A DNA stretch of 64,000 nt from contig CM057146.1 of NCBI GenBank assembly GCA_029964075.1, forward strand, positions 12,667,501 through 12,731,500, in the 5' to 3' direction. Numbering within the stretch: position 1 is the first letter of the stretch; every line of letters begins with the position of its first letter. The translations under genes were made by a program, and so were the position numbers. Of the stretch, positions 49,301-53,645 are shown piece after piece. This DNA comes from Patiria pectinifera (lineage: Eukaryota > Echinodermata > Asteroidea > Valvatida > Asterinidae). The notes below the pieces were generated by a model. It was not told where the DNA came from. It saw only the letters and a list, made by a program, of their open reading frames with translations, and did no database searches.

Positions 49301-50652
49301 CCTTAAGCACTATTTCATATCTCATGGATGTGCCAACGGTTGCGCACGCAAAGAGATTTCCATTGGTACGTCACTGTAGGTTAAGCAAATCTTTTCTCCG
49401 AGGTAAGCGTGCCTTTTGCTGTGCTTGCTGCTTATGGACTCCATGAAATACGCCAAGCCTCTGTTAACTCAAAATTGTGTGCTTTAATAGCAGCACCATG
49501 AAATTGGGCCGAGATGCTTAAACAAACTTCTGGTGAAGAGTCATCTTGAATCAAGTGAATAGAACCTTTTGTACTCTACATTAGGCTTCCCTGTCTGTTT
49601 TTTTGTGTGTTACCTGTCATGTCAAATGGTTCGTGCCACTGATGGTCCGGGGTTGGTTTAGGCCTTGCTCTTTGATTACTCGAATCAGATGCTCTGGTTT
49701 CTGATGTATGTAATGCACAAAACAAACATGTTTATTTATGCCTCTAGGGACAAGAGCAGATCCGGGTGCATGGGCGTCACCGGGATTATTCCTAGAGGGG
49801 GGCAAAGCACATTTTTTTTTCCCCAAAAAAATCCTTGCACTTTCTCCAGCCTATTTTCAATTTATCATTTTTTCTAGGGTGGGAGGAGGGACATTTGCCC
49901 AGCCCACCAACATTGATACCCTTGTAGACGGCCATTCTGTTAAATAAATTAATAGCAATATGACTTCACACCTCTTTTTCTTTTCTTTGTTTTCCCCCTT
50001 TTTTCTTTGCGGCTTTTCCAGAAGGCTTTGTGGCTTTTCCCTTCCCCCCCCCCCCCCCCCCGCAACGCCCATGACCAGGGGGACAACAAGGCCATATCCC
50101 CCCCCCCAAATAATAAAACCAGAAAAGGAGTGAAGATGGCTGTTTTTAAATCGGCATTAGTTACTTTTAGGATTCCTCTATGTTTCGAACTCACCCATAA
50201 AACAACAGATGAAGGCCAGATTTAATTTTATCTTTCTGATTTATGTCTTTGAAGCATTTTTTTTTATAAGTCCAGGAACCATTTGGTTAACAACTGTTGC
50301 ATGTGCGATGATCACTTCTGCAAAAACAGCAATGGTGAAAAAGTAGAGGGGTCCTAAAATAATGTAACTAAAATGCCTTTAAATTAATGCTGAATAAATA
50401 TGCTCATCCCTTTTCCCTAGGCCTCAATGGATTTCAGATAACTGAAAGAAAGAAAAGAAGAAAACAAAACGGAAAAGAGTGACCGTACCCTTGTGTAAAA
50501 TGAGGTCCATAACAGCCCCCGAGGAGAGGGGAGGGGAGGAGGGGCGGGGGGCGGAGGAAGGGGGTCAGTACAAAACAAGAGGAACACTCACCCCAAAACT
50601 GCAGACCAAAGAGGAACACCAACAACAGACCTGCTTGGAAAAGTTGCAGCAT
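10264..50652 (-). CDS. Otoancorin/stereocilin/mesothelin-like secreted protein, 27 exons
   Basis: Spliced on the - strand from the ATG at 50652 to the TAG at 10264-10266; 3657 nt, 1218 residues. Every junction keeps the frame. Residues 1-21 are a signal peptide (FQAGLLLVFLFGLQFW). From about 100 to 1140 the protein is a chain of short helical units with W-T/S-x-E-Q-V, L-x-x-L-x-P-x-x-L and A-x-x-I-P-x-x-L patterns, as in mesothelin, otoancorin and stereocilin. Then follows an acidic stretch (about 1160-1190) and a short hydrophobic end (LVPTIIIMCNLM), possibly a weak GPI signal. Length is close to otoancorin (about 1150) and well below stereocilin (about 1800). In vertebrates these proteins attach extracellular gels to sensory cells or mediate adhesion. 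The role here is inference. Introns hold most of the window's transposons. The next gene, EAR, converges on its 3' end. Confidence 0.82.
10494..10692 (-). CDS. Otoancorin-like exon 26
   Basis: Acceptor ttttgcag, donor G/gtaagt. Encodes GWSSAQLSKLDQLQAEAV, a family-typical helix pair, then a run of Glu and Asp (about 1160-1190) that ends the structured part. Confidence 0.88.
11430..11515. repeat. Dispersed repeat fragment
   Basis: Nearly the same as 8218-8305 (caatgt(c/g)actaagacttg, gtcaatgactaat, acgtaagactt). Part of the foldback family also seen at 7930, 28255 and 47260. Confidence 0.5.
11556..11653 (-). CDS. Otoancorin-like exon 25
   Basis: Acceptor tttgtttcag, donor GCT/gtaagt. Peptide GFTTQELSSLSDASIAGIKP then LIPPQTLA, the characteristic Q-E-L ... 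I-x-x-I-x-P ... I-P-P-x-x-L unit of the mesothelin family. Confidence 0.88.
11832..12440 (+). mobile_element. tRNA-derived SINE (family A) split by a MITE
   Basis: The head with B box GGTTCGAATCC at 11884-11894 continues to 11990, is interrupted by the MITE at 11991-12363, and resumes with taacctgcgatggactggca. The uninterrupted order is seen, inverted, at 13342-13553. Confidence 0.85.
11991..12363. mobile_element. Harbinger-type MITE inside a SINE
   Basis: Inverted ends GRCC-A(n)-gtctccggtttctggtatg. Flanks are CAA (decayed TAA) and TAA. Comparison with the intact SINE, which reads gag-TAA-cctgcgatgg, shows a single TAA at the target, giving a 3-bp duplication. A second full copy, inverted, is at 38283-38641. 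Confidence 0.88.
12498..12637 (-). CDS. Otoancorin-like exon 24
   Basis: Acceptor ccctcaag, donor GTGG/gtacgt. Encodes EAANAIGELRSCDAGQWATL and AINTWMPEVFAEVGSVV, helical units with a W-x-x-L pattern. Confidence 0.85.
13048..13190 (-). CDS. Otoancorin-like exon 23
   Basis: Acceptor tttag, donor CA/gtaagt. Encodes LSAGVGRFSELSGLSVTSLD and FLCGLTAVEMEDIASIAYQ. No methionine-initiated reading frame reveals it; splice signals and phase do. Confidence 0.85.
13342..13553 (-). mobile_element. tRNA-derived SINE, family A, uninterrupted
   Basis: On the - strand: gg(t)tagggtt-like head, the B-box word GGTTCAAATCC near 13503-13513, then cttgggcaagc and the tail agctggggagtaacctgcgatgg. It provides the empty-site reference for the MITE at 11991. 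Confidence 0.82.
14125..14280 (-). CDS. Otoancorin-like exon 22
   Basis: Acceptor tttcatcag, donor CAG/gtaggc; exactly 52 codons. Encodes AWGQAADMTPDQISQLGHIA and TAAEIGQLNLTETDTVYAIA, two clear family repeat units with an N-glycosylation site NLT. Confidence 0.88.
14320..15085 (-). repeat. About six tandem partial duplicates of exon 21 end and donor
   Basis: A unit of ~130-150 bp repeats, spanning the last ~100 bp of exon 21 (agttgagcatc...gcatatccacaactg), its donor (ctctttagc/gtataa in + sense tatacctctttagc) and the start of its intron. Copies lie at about 14327, 14459, 14587, 14755, 14908 and the real exon at 14961. They diverge progressively, and several have in-frame breaks. Confidence 0.82.
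14961..15142 (-). CDS. Otoancorin-like exon 21
   Basis: Acceptor tgtgatag, donor GAG/gtataa; 2 + 180 nt. Encodes AWTVDELGAMTVNTFDSCGY and FSDAQLAALLDKAKE. Its 3' end is the source of the tandem array downstream. Confidence 0.87.
15590..15733. mobile_element. Short Harbinger-type MITE
   Basis: Ends ggcc-c/a run-gtcggtctctggtcag and its inverse, with a perfect TTA duplication (15587-15589, 15734-15736). Only 144 bp, related to the element at 344-685. Confidence 0.78.
15992..16190 (-). CDS. Otoancorin-like exon 20
   Basis: Acceptor tctctgcacag. Encodes DQFSLVAEDVMVRFAEYKEI and CDVDLRPQDISSREEGFVTM. The donor GAG/gttcgg is weak but is the only one that gives the phase needed by exon 21. A donor GAT/gtatca further upstream would break the frame. 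Confidence 0.75.
16353..16443 (-). CDS. Otoancorin-like exon 19
   Basis: Acceptor tttttcag, donor GAA/gtaagt. Short exon encoding PNQWMSDTISDIGPLLVSLS and ELEIQNLEE, a canonical repeat unit. Confidence 0.85.
16972..17168 (-). CDS. Otoancorin-like exon 18
   Basis: Acceptor ccggcccag, donor GG/gtaaac. Encodes MDIIGNLACDLGADVLRRLS and MQKCCLDIDQMVVIGERLVQ. Four cysteines within 50 residues may form disulfides. Confidence 0.85.
17987..18710. mobile_element. TIR element packed with gcgtac/gcgta words
   Basis: Left end gcccctgtcacactt-tgcgtatcctaattccttatgag, right end its inverse, about 45 bp each. The interior repeats gcgta(c/t) variants in both orientations every 10-20 bp. Non-coding, about 720 bp. 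Confidence 0.78.
19381..19733. mobile_element. MITE with GGGCGTCAATCG termini
   Basis: Left end catgggcgtcaatcggtggg, right end cttgattgaagccc; G and C runs lie just inside each end. Related copies are at 31549, 56780 and 60826 (shared tcagaaat..gcctcagatcgcac). Confidence 0.6.
19749..19878 (-). CDS. Otoancorin-like exon 17
   Basis: Acceptor tattggcag, donor CTG/gtgagt. Encodes VEELNSIPSSHCEMLYSEIG and LKRDKRKALTSNALQCL. Found only from splice sites and phase. Confidence 0.82.
20905..21193. mobile_element. hAT-type MITE with 8-bp duplication GGCACGAT
   Basis: Ends catgggcgtcgccaggat and its perfect inverse. The flanks 20897-20904 and 21194-21201 are both GGCACGAT. An 8-bp duplication fits hAT transposition. 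The copy at 49769-50073 is related. Confidence 0.82.
21590..22660 (+). pseudogene. Decayed Tc1/mariner element with transposase remnant
   Basis: A Tc1-like terminal word TACACTGGCGTGCAAAAGTATTT begins at 21588. From about 22130 to 22640 the translation resembles the C-terminal half of a Tc1 transposase: FRFQQGNAQPHIALFTEEYL (the catalytic Asp of the QQDNA motif is Gly), WNELKRQLHHRQ and RCQAVINAGGAF. Stops and frame changes separate these pieces, and the N-terminal DNA-binding half is not visible. Confidence 0.8.
22876..22943. promoter_or_regulatory. Three perfect CRE-like TGACGTCA sites
   Basis: TGACGTCA palindromes at 22876-22883, 22907-22914 and 22936-22943, spaced 31 and 29 bp, just inside the right end of the TIR element. 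Whether they bind CREB/ATF or are only subterminal repeats is unknown. Confidence 0.6.
23156..23274 (-). CDS. Otoancorin-like exon 16
   Basis: Acceptor ctcggcacag, donor AG/gtacgg. Encodes LDCTHQKIKASLSAAHDDY and FTEIEIAALRGQLLKELR, a family unit. Confidence 0.87.
24275..24563. mobile_element. MITE with GGGCCCAATTTCA termini, copy 3
   Basis: Ends gggcccaatttcacagtgct and the inverse of gggcccaatttcatagcgctgcc; internal gtgctaacggttgc and attgttacgtcac shared with 49231-49510. Best-preserved termini of the family here. Confidence 0.75.
25403..25520 (-). CDS. Otoancorin-like exon 15
   Basis: Acceptor catttcag, donor CTG/gtaaga. Encodes YMGSMAKGMSCDDVEGFVAD and PTVGAMMEQEGWSPRL. Only one of its three frames is open. 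Confidence 0.85.
26000..26420. repeat. Degenerate caagtcaaatcac tandem repeat
   Basis: Some 25 variants of (c)aagtcaaatcac/taagtca, in a purine-rich array. A short similar array lies at 1715-1800. Confidence 0.65.
26476..26573 (-). CDS. Otoancorin-like exon 14
   Basis: Acceptor tttgttcag, donor AG/gtgcag. Encodes SMKLFRCFKDEVLGSGEGEG and ADLLTPATIR. A stronger-looking donor GAAG/gtgagg inside the exon would put exon 15 out of frame, so the weaker downstream donor was chosen; this is the least certain junction of the gene. Confidence 0.62.
27070..27155 (+). repeat. 3' tail of an L2/SINE-type retroelement
   Basis: taaagcgctttgatacc, then aacgctatataaatgcctg, then (ttA)n, a common 3' end of L2-related LINEs and SINEs. 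Mirror of 1410-1500. Confidence 0.6.
27222..27395 (-). CDS. Otoancorin-like exon 13
   Basis: Acceptor ttatccccag, donor CAG/gtaggg; 58 codons. Encodes LKEAPGGIQDAIQDMGDMVK, ELPLRDLDSLCTANF and MNWTEGQ, with three N-glycosylation sequons (NFT, NST, NWT). Confidence 0.88.
27768..27832. repeat. Three copies of a 29-bp tandem repeat
   Basis: atgaggaYgttacacagcatgttaa repeated in tandem. Confidence 0.7.
27926..28090 (-). CDS. Otoancorin-like exon 12
   Basis: Acceptor catttgcaaag, donor CAG/gtatag; 55 codons. Encodes MSADEVRQMKGLAVGLSTSD and MDPQDIRESVDVFASN, a typical family repeat pair. Confidence 0.88.
28105..28610 (-). repeat. Partial duplication of exon 12 acceptor region
   Basis: Intron sequence 28105-28240 (acagttctgacaaat, atgtttagccg, ctccaacagcaaaatcct) recurs at about 28475-28615. 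A remnant of the exon start (ggcactcatggactttgcaa) lies at about 28427-28446. The 28255-28400 repeat sits between the two. Confidence 0.7.
28255..28400. repeat. Dispersed foldback-family fragment
   Basis: actacttagcgaaagttgat, agcaggacaaattctt and ccacatggtgttaccacaaa match 7950-8080 and 47280-47500. Confidence 0.6.
28676..28765 (-). mobile_element. tRNA-like SINE head
   Basis: On the - strand a tRNA-like stretch with B box GGTTCAAACCC; no clear body or tail. Confidence 0.45.
29311..29423 (-). CDS. Otoancorin-like exon 11
   Basis: Acceptor tactacag, donor ACT/gtgagt. Encodes PSVVQGAIADIADAEYSPRQ and LIEKYRKARGSRDT. Confidence 0.86.
29731..29812. mobile_element. Short G/C-run element, hAT-like ends
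   Basis: Begins cagtagcggatctttaggg and ends ccaccgtacagccgctg; the ends are imperfect inverses and no clear target duplication is visible. Confidence 0.35.
30117..30243 (-). CDS. Otoancorin-like exon 10
   Basis: Acceptor cctcacag, donor TTG/gtaatt. Encodes QTKEIARVLKESRGTVNDWT and FRSMGRAASGLEVNDLEQL. Confidence 0.86.
30320..30620. repeat. About three degenerate ~105-bp tandem units
   Basis: Each unit has aacctagaaatttctg, a ttaagcaaaaag-like word and ctgtgaacca followed by acacatccaRtgacat. Confidence 0.6.
31549..31720. mobile_element. Fragment of GGGCGTCAATCG MITE
   Basis: Left end catgggcgtcaatcggtggg with the following g(g)tgacaatgggacatgtcg, as at 19381 and 60826; the right end is missing. 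Confidence 0.55.
32410..32695. repeat. Two tandem ~145-bp units
   Basis: Both units hold gataactttcttc, tcaagactcatttgact, cttctgtcagataaaa and gtgtcacgcaatatccgag. Confidence 0.8.
32940..33280 (-). mobile_element. tRNA-derived SINE, family A, interrupted
   Basis: On the - strand a tRNA-like head with GGTTCGAATCC (33214-33226 region) and the cttgggcaagcc body. Between tgttac and ctccccag it is interrupted by ~115 bp ending in aaataaataaacctgaaacctg, likely a short LINE 3' end. Confidence 0.7.
33807..33927 (-). CDS. Otoancorin-like exon 9
   Basis: Acceptor tttcatcccag, donor CAG/gtaaag. Encodes LGKMTRFLDSRELRAAPASA and PELLKELLPSDGRGHQQ. Confidence 0.86.
34938..35105 (+). mobile_element. tRNA-derived SINE, family B
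   Basis: Head gtcaggttggcgtgggggta, B box AGTTCGAATCCCG at about 34991, then tgggccaacacatggcttgg. Different from the family at 11832. Confidence 0.6.
35130..35625 (-). repeat. Dispersed repeat, inverted copy of 53600-54060
   Basis: Shared in reverse complement: gaccaatcagcgggcgcttt, atgtttatgac, gcgtaacataata, aatgaaataacgtcacgat and caatcggctgag-like words; starts at ggccatggcgaagccc. Confidence 0.7.
35695..35813 (-). CDS. Otoancorin-like exon 8
   Basis: Acceptor tatatcag, donor AG/gtaaat. Encodes FTSLLLLLGSLDLDRGQARA and LPEWHWTLEQVQ, with the W-T-x-E-Q-V motif of the family. Confidence 0.87.
36044..36224 (-). CDS. Otoancorin-like exon 7
   Basis: Acceptor gatttccag, donor AAT/gtgagc. 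Encodes WGAIGTWTLDKFTTLGPLQT and LTPQDLKQIQPGQLN, a signature W-T-x-x-x-x-x-x-L-G-P unit. Confidence 0.88.
36470..36700 (+). mobile_element. Two adjacent tRNA-like SINE heads
   Basis: B-box words GGGTTCGAGTCCCAC at about 36530 and GAGTTCAAGTCCCACC at about 36655, each followed by a similar g(a/t)aa..t(t/c)tc.cacaagct / ctgcaagttctcggacagcac body, so one unit was duplicated. Confidence 0.55.
36866..37035 (-). CDS. Otoancorin-like exon 6
   Basis: Acceptor ccccaatcag, donor AAGT/gtgagt. Encodes HWGPVSQWTVSQVARLGPML and IEQIKQLNDEVLPE, the strongest family match of the window. The intron before it (37036-44868) is 7.8 kb and almost wholly transposon-derived. Confidence 0.9.
37891..38760. mobile_element. 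Mariner-type MITE, copy 1, carrying a Harbinger MITE
   Basis: TA-flanked ends caggctgtcccataaaaaaa and the inverse of caggttgtctcacacaaaaaa. About 508 bp without the insert at 38283. Its inverted partner lies at 39047-41658. Confidence 0.82.
38283..38641. mobile_element. Harbinger-type MITE, full copy
   Basis: Ends GGCC-A(n)-gtctccggtttctggtatg and inverse; TAA on both sides (38280-38282, 38642-38644). The partner MITE at 39047 has the uninterrupted site aatgaaaccaac-taa-aaagtat (inverted), which proves the insertion and its 3-bp duplication. Confidence 0.92.
39047..41658. mobile_element. Mariner-type MITE, copy 2 (inverted), split by a hAT element
   Basis: Ends caggttgtcccacaaaaaaa and the inverse, TA-flanked. 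Aligns along its whole length, inverted, with 37891-38760. The hAT-type element at 39238 interrupts it. Confidence 0.85.
39238..41356. mobile_element. hAT-type element with (GAGACC)n subterminal repeats
   Basis: Ends cagtgttgtagttgagacc and the inverse of cagtgttgtaggtctcgagacc. Both flanks are TGGGTCAC (39230-39237, 41357-41364), a perfect 8-bp duplication. Arrays of gagaccgagacc fill the first and last ~130-160 bp. The 1.8-kb interior has no recognisable transposase, so it is non-autonomous. Confidence 0.9.
42192..42582. mobile_element. Mariner-type MITE with ~50-bp ends
   Basis: TA-flanked inverted ends: caggttgag..A/T run..gggaacccaaacc..aaatatatttcat against the same words inverted with caggg-tgagc. 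Confidence 0.8.
42653..43015. mobile_element. hAT-type MITE, CAGTGGCGTAAATC ends
   Basis: Left cagtggcgtaaatctgtg, right inverse of caggggcgtaaatccc. Flanks CTTTCGAA and TTTTTGAA agree at 6 of 8 bases. Contains a pure run of about 20 G at 42738. Confidence 0.65.
44341..44667. mobile_element. hAT-like MITE with G/C runs
   Basis: Starts cagtggcacacacagg, ends cttgggtgcgccacta; long G runs near both ends. No clean target duplication seen. Confidence 0.5.
44869..45024 (-). CDS. Otoancorin-like exon 5
   Basis: Acceptor gtgaccgcag chosen over gcagccag four bases on, because only the first keeps frame with exon 4's strong donor; donor GAG/gtgaga. Encodes MTAAEVLQLADATEMSYESM and LRPQEFDKLLSLSRNYTDFE. 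Confidence 0.87.
45183..45600. repeat. Minisatellite of ~90-96 bp units
   Basis: Four to five copies of ggtttatcts(g/t)aggttta, aaccgggttttgtggggtac and aaaacctggagttacaggc. The last copy is truncated. Confidence 0.85.
46082..46455. repeat. Two tandem ~185-bp units
   Basis: Both carry gttgccaaaaaggt, ttcctggctattt-like, cattctcttttargtagtc and caccagttccawgcagtttttc. They fill most of the intron upstream of exon 5. Confidence 0.75.
46608..46800 (-). CDS. Otoancorin-like exon 4
   Basis: Acceptor tgccttcag, donor AGT/gtaagt. Encodes LHDVADLYDNFFVPGASGRR and VFIKQPVIPNTVLKRLS. N-terminal linker before the helical repeats. Confidence 0.85.
46867..47246. mobile_element. hAT-type MITE with 8-bp duplication AAGGCACT
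   Basis: Ends caggcgcggttctag and the inverse of cagtggccgttctgg; both flanks are AAGGCACT (46859-46866, 47247-47254). G runs lie inside the ends. Confidence 0.82.
47260..47545. repeat. Foldback-family element
   Basis: Two inverted halves share agttctgataagaact, agctgcttattatcaacttt and aagtagtttttagttctg. Related to 3541, 7930 and 28255. Confidence 0.6.
47629..47797. mobile_element. hAT-like MITE, CAGTGGTGTAAGTAT ends
   Basis: Left cagtggtataactata, right inverse of cagtggtgtaagtatg. Flanks TCGAGGGC and TTGAGGCC agree at 6 of 8 bases. Confidence 0.6.
47940..47970 (-). CDS. Otoancorin-like exon 3 (31-nt microexon)
   Basis: Acceptor ttttgtatgcag, donor AG/gtatgt. Encodes HDADIMNDR with flanking split codons. 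Only the phase shared with exons 2 and 4 is open. Confidence 0.72.
48590..48800. repeat. (CTGA)n / gactgactccc simple repeat
   Basis: A run of gactgactgactccc variants, 210 bp. The Ser/Gln/Val frame through it on the - strand is a by-product of the repeat. Confidence 0.9.
49231..49510. mobile_element. MITE with GGYCCAATTTC termini, copy 4
   Basis: Ends ggtccaatttccttggctgc and the inverse of ggcccaatttcatggtgctgc; interior shares aaccttaagcactatttcat, aacggttgc and tacgtcac with copies 1 and 3. Confidence 0.7.
49614..49700 (-). CDS. Otoancorin-like exon 2
   Basis: Acceptor tgtatacatcag-type (catcag), donor ACAG/gtaaca; 87 nt. Encodes TRASDSSNQRARPKPTPDHQ and WHEPFDMT. Of the three frames, this is the one open to the donor and in phase with exons 1 and 3. 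Confidence 0.75.
49769..50073. mobile_element. MITE related to the one at 20905
   Basis: Left catgggcgtcaccgggatt, right cgcaacgcccatg. Interior gacttcacacctctttt matches 21070-21085. Target duplication not clear. Confidence 0.6.
50592..50652 (-). CDS. Otoancorin-like exon 1, signal peptide
   Basis: The ATG at 50652 starts MLQLFQAGLLLVFLFGLQFW, a classic secretory signal; donor TGGG/gtgagt in phase 1. It is the only start upstream of exon 2 that fits phase and provides a signal sequence. Confidence 0.8.
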
Positions 50653-50756
50653 TGTGTTGAGACTGGATGTGTAGGCCTACCTGTTCTTTAGAGTTAAACT
50701 ATAAAAAAAAAATTATAGTAAATGCACCAGACGTATAGTTTTTAGGGCAAAGCATT

Positions 50757-52276
50757 GCAGGGGCTATCGTTACGACCATCTGGTTCCCTGACCTGACAAT
50801 ATTCAACGTCAGAATCTTTGACTCTTGGAACCAGACTATCAACCGACTGGTTCTTAAACTTTATTTCTCTTTAAAATAATCATCAAAAGCAATGGATCAC
50901 TAAGAACAAAAATTTAAAAAAAGTAAAATTTGAAAAGTAAAGAAAACTATTCAGTTAGGCCTTGCTCGTAAAAAAGATAAAAACCAAATTCTTGCAGCGA
51001 GGATTCGATCCCAGGACCTTCGGCGTGGTAGTCCAATGTTTAACTAGTTGAGCTACCAAAGCGCTCTAGTGCAAATGGGAGTTATTAATGTGATACTGTC
51101 TATGTCACCTAACGTGGTGCAGGAATAACATGGAGCACTTTCATTTATTGCTACTATAGTGCCTATCGAGTACTCCTAGCACTATGAGTCTAGGAGTATA
51201 CCTATCGAGCAAAAGGTTTACCTCAAATTTCACAGTAAGTGAAATGTCATCAAGCTCTTAACATCCCCGTTCATAAATCTTGAGTTTACTTTCTCGTTAC
51301 AAAGTTAACAGAGAAATTTATGTTGGCGTGATTTTCCAATTTTACTTTGAAGTGCACATTGATTGAATGAACGCAGTGGCTATCGTTACGGCAGCCGTAA
51401 CGCATTTCCCATTTTCTATCGTTACGGTAGTAGGCCTACTGCAACTTTTATAAAAACATGAGAAGAAAATATAAAATTAGAAGGAAAAAAGTGAATTTGA
51501 ACGTTATGAAATTCGGACTTTATTTCCCTTTTAAAAAAATCCTCCAAAGCCTCAGGTTAGAAAAGGAAAAAAATTCGAGTGCAAAACTGAGATGCGAACC
51601 CGCAACCTCGCGGTGCAAAATCCTACCCTCTATCGACTGAGCTGTCGCACTGCTCGCTAAAACGTGGGGAAACAAATAATTATATACCTGCGTGCGTATC
51701 AAAAAAGTATCGTAGAAGGTGCTAAACAACGGCTGCCGTAACGATAGCCACTTCGTTGAATGAACCCTTGGCTTTACTTGAATAAATCATGGGAGCCCAA
51801 AATAAAAAAGAGAAAAAATTTTCAGACAAACTTCTAGTTGGGTATGTGAGTGGAGATTATAATGGTTTATGAGAAGTTTGTTAACTTTATAGAAATTTTA
51901 AATGTTAACTTGGGATTTTCCGAGATTTGTTCAAGTGCGCTACGTTTAGAAAACACTCGGACGATTTTGTGCCCAATTTCCGGACGCCACCGTAATTTCG
52001 GTCTAAATTTCATGACACTGGAATTGTTCACAAAAGCAAGGTTCAACAGCAAGTATTATTAAGGCAAAAGTGCAAGTATTGAAGTGAATGATTTCAATTT
52101 GTCAATAAAGAGGTTTAGCAACACTACACGAGAAACGTCGAAGGAAACATCGAAGTGCGCCACGTTAGGGGACTTCATTTTTTCGATTCGCAACATTGGT
52201 GTTTTTGCAATGCTGTGCCGACAACATTCACGACAGCTGAAAATCGCATTACACTAGCTGCCGTAACGGCAACTGC
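50757..52276. mobile_element. TIR/tRNA-like element, copy 2, with a nested copy
   Basis: Left part (gctatcgttacgaccatctgg, tctttgactcttggaaccag) matches 9650-9780. A tRNA-like segment on the - strand is at 50995-51070 (GGTAGCTCAACTAG, GGGATCGAATCC). The matching right end (aaatcgcattacactagctgccgtaacgg) appears only at about 52235-52276, after the nested copy. Confidence 0.5.
51374..51757. mobile_element. TIR/tRNA-like element, copy 3 (nested)
   Basis: Ends agtggctatcgttacggcag and its perfect inverse. On the - strand at about 51590-51655 lies AGCTCAGTCGATAGAGGGTA...GGTTGCGGGTTCGCATCTC, a tRNA-like A/B-box pair with normal spacing. Confidence 0.75.
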
Positions 52277-52443
52277 AATAACTTTCGACATTTTCTTTCC
52301 CTACACTCACTCTTATTGTTGAATTATCCGCCAGGGTTTAACAACCGGTTGAAGCTTCTGTCTGGGATGTATCGTTAGGCCAAATCTACTTCATTGCAGT
52401 GCAGACAGTGGAACATTTTTAGCGATTTTTTTTATCAGTGGGC

Positions 52444-52500
52444 TTTTTTGTACGCATGCGCGGGGAAAGTTTTCGTTACTTCTGCGCATGCGCGAAAAAA
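52444..52500. promoter_or_regulatory. Two NRF-1-like GCGCATGCGC motifs
   Basis: cgcatgcgcgg at about 52454 and tgcgcatgcgcga at about 52485, 31 bp apart. Each is palindromic. No transcript start is otherwise indicated. Confidence 0.35.
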
Positions 52501-52582
52501 GTTTTCGCATTCGTACTCATTGGATACAGCGCTGAACGCGCGCCTGAGTGCTGCACACAGCATCGCACAAACATCAAGGTTG

Positions 52583-52757
52583 GAATTTTGTTGGTTAAAA
52601 AAGTTGGTGAAAATTTTAACCAACGTTGTGTAAAATTGTCCAATTTTGCCAACGTTTGCCAAACGTTGGGCACATTTACGTTGCTTAAGCAGGTGAACAG
52701 CCCAACGGTTGGTTAAACAAAAATAACCAATAACCAATTTTAACCAACAAAATTTTA
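52583..52757. repeat. Foldback element with ttttgttggttaaaa ends
   Basis: attttgttggttaaaa against aattttaaccaacaaaat, with more aaccaacg/cgttggtt words between. Confidence 0.6.
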
Positions 52758-53329
52758 TGCAGCGTTTTGAGAGTAGTCTCTCTCAGAATGTTCGATTTCA
52801 CCAACTGACGCTGTACAGTATGTATGTATTAGTCTATGTAGGCATTTGAACAGATTTGTCTTGTGTTCATCCCATAGAGCTATGTTAAATTAATGGGAAT
52901 TTAATATAGCTCTATGGTTTATCAGCAAGTGTCACAGCAAAAAAAAAAGGTTTCATTATCTTAAATGTTTTCTTTATTATGTGGCATCTTAGACACAATT
53001 TTCTGGTGGTTTCATGGGAACGTGCGACGCAGCTGAGTTATAAAATTACCTTATTATTAGATAGCCTTCACTTCCGAATGACTACTTTCGAAACTTTTCG
53101 CACAATAATTGCATTGTTACCGAATGAAGCGATGTGTTGGGCCGCAGGTGAAAACGACATTATTTCCCCGAATTTAATCAGAAAAGCTTATCCGTCTGGC
53201 CTCCAATTTTAATCTCGTATCCTTTTCTATGTTTGTGTTTTCGATTTATGACGATATAATTTGTCCTTATACAAAATTGTTTTCAAATTGAAAATGCCTC
53301 ATGATGATATATACTCAGGCCGCGCCCGG

Positions 53330-53645
53330 ATTATCCAATAGGCACATTACGCACTATGCGTAGGGCCTACGAAACATTCGGGGGCCTACGAAAAATTCGG
53401 AGGCCTACGAAAATACCGTACTGGAATTAATATCCTTGTGGAGACATCTCTTTGTTCATTGTGCCATAAAACACATCTACACACATTTGTTTATGGTGTA
53501 AATCGAGGATTTTCTATTGTTTCTCTTCCTCTTTCCACTGGGCGCAGAGGAAAGTGTCTGAAACGTTTTAGGGTCTCACTCAGAATGTTCGATTTCACCG
53601 ACTAATACATACAGCATGTATGTATTAGTCTATGTAATAGGCCAT
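53330..53645. repeat. Dispersed repeat with gggcctacgaaa words
   Basis: gcccggattatccaatagg, then gggcctacgaaa three times, then, 150 bp later, cagaatgttcgatttcaccga. The same order flanks the Polinton-like element (57392-57449 and 60609-60760), so this copy shows the uninterrupted target. Confidence 0.75.

Noticed and set aside
50693..50720. TATA-like stretch upstream of the otoancorin-like start
   Set aside because: A short A/T run 45-65 bp before the ATG in an AT-rich region; too weak to call a promoter.
11870..51660. Several tRNA-like A/B-box pairs as tRNA genes
   Set aside because: They do not fold into a full cloverleaf by eye and are followed by shared SINE bodies or lie inside inverted-repeat elements.
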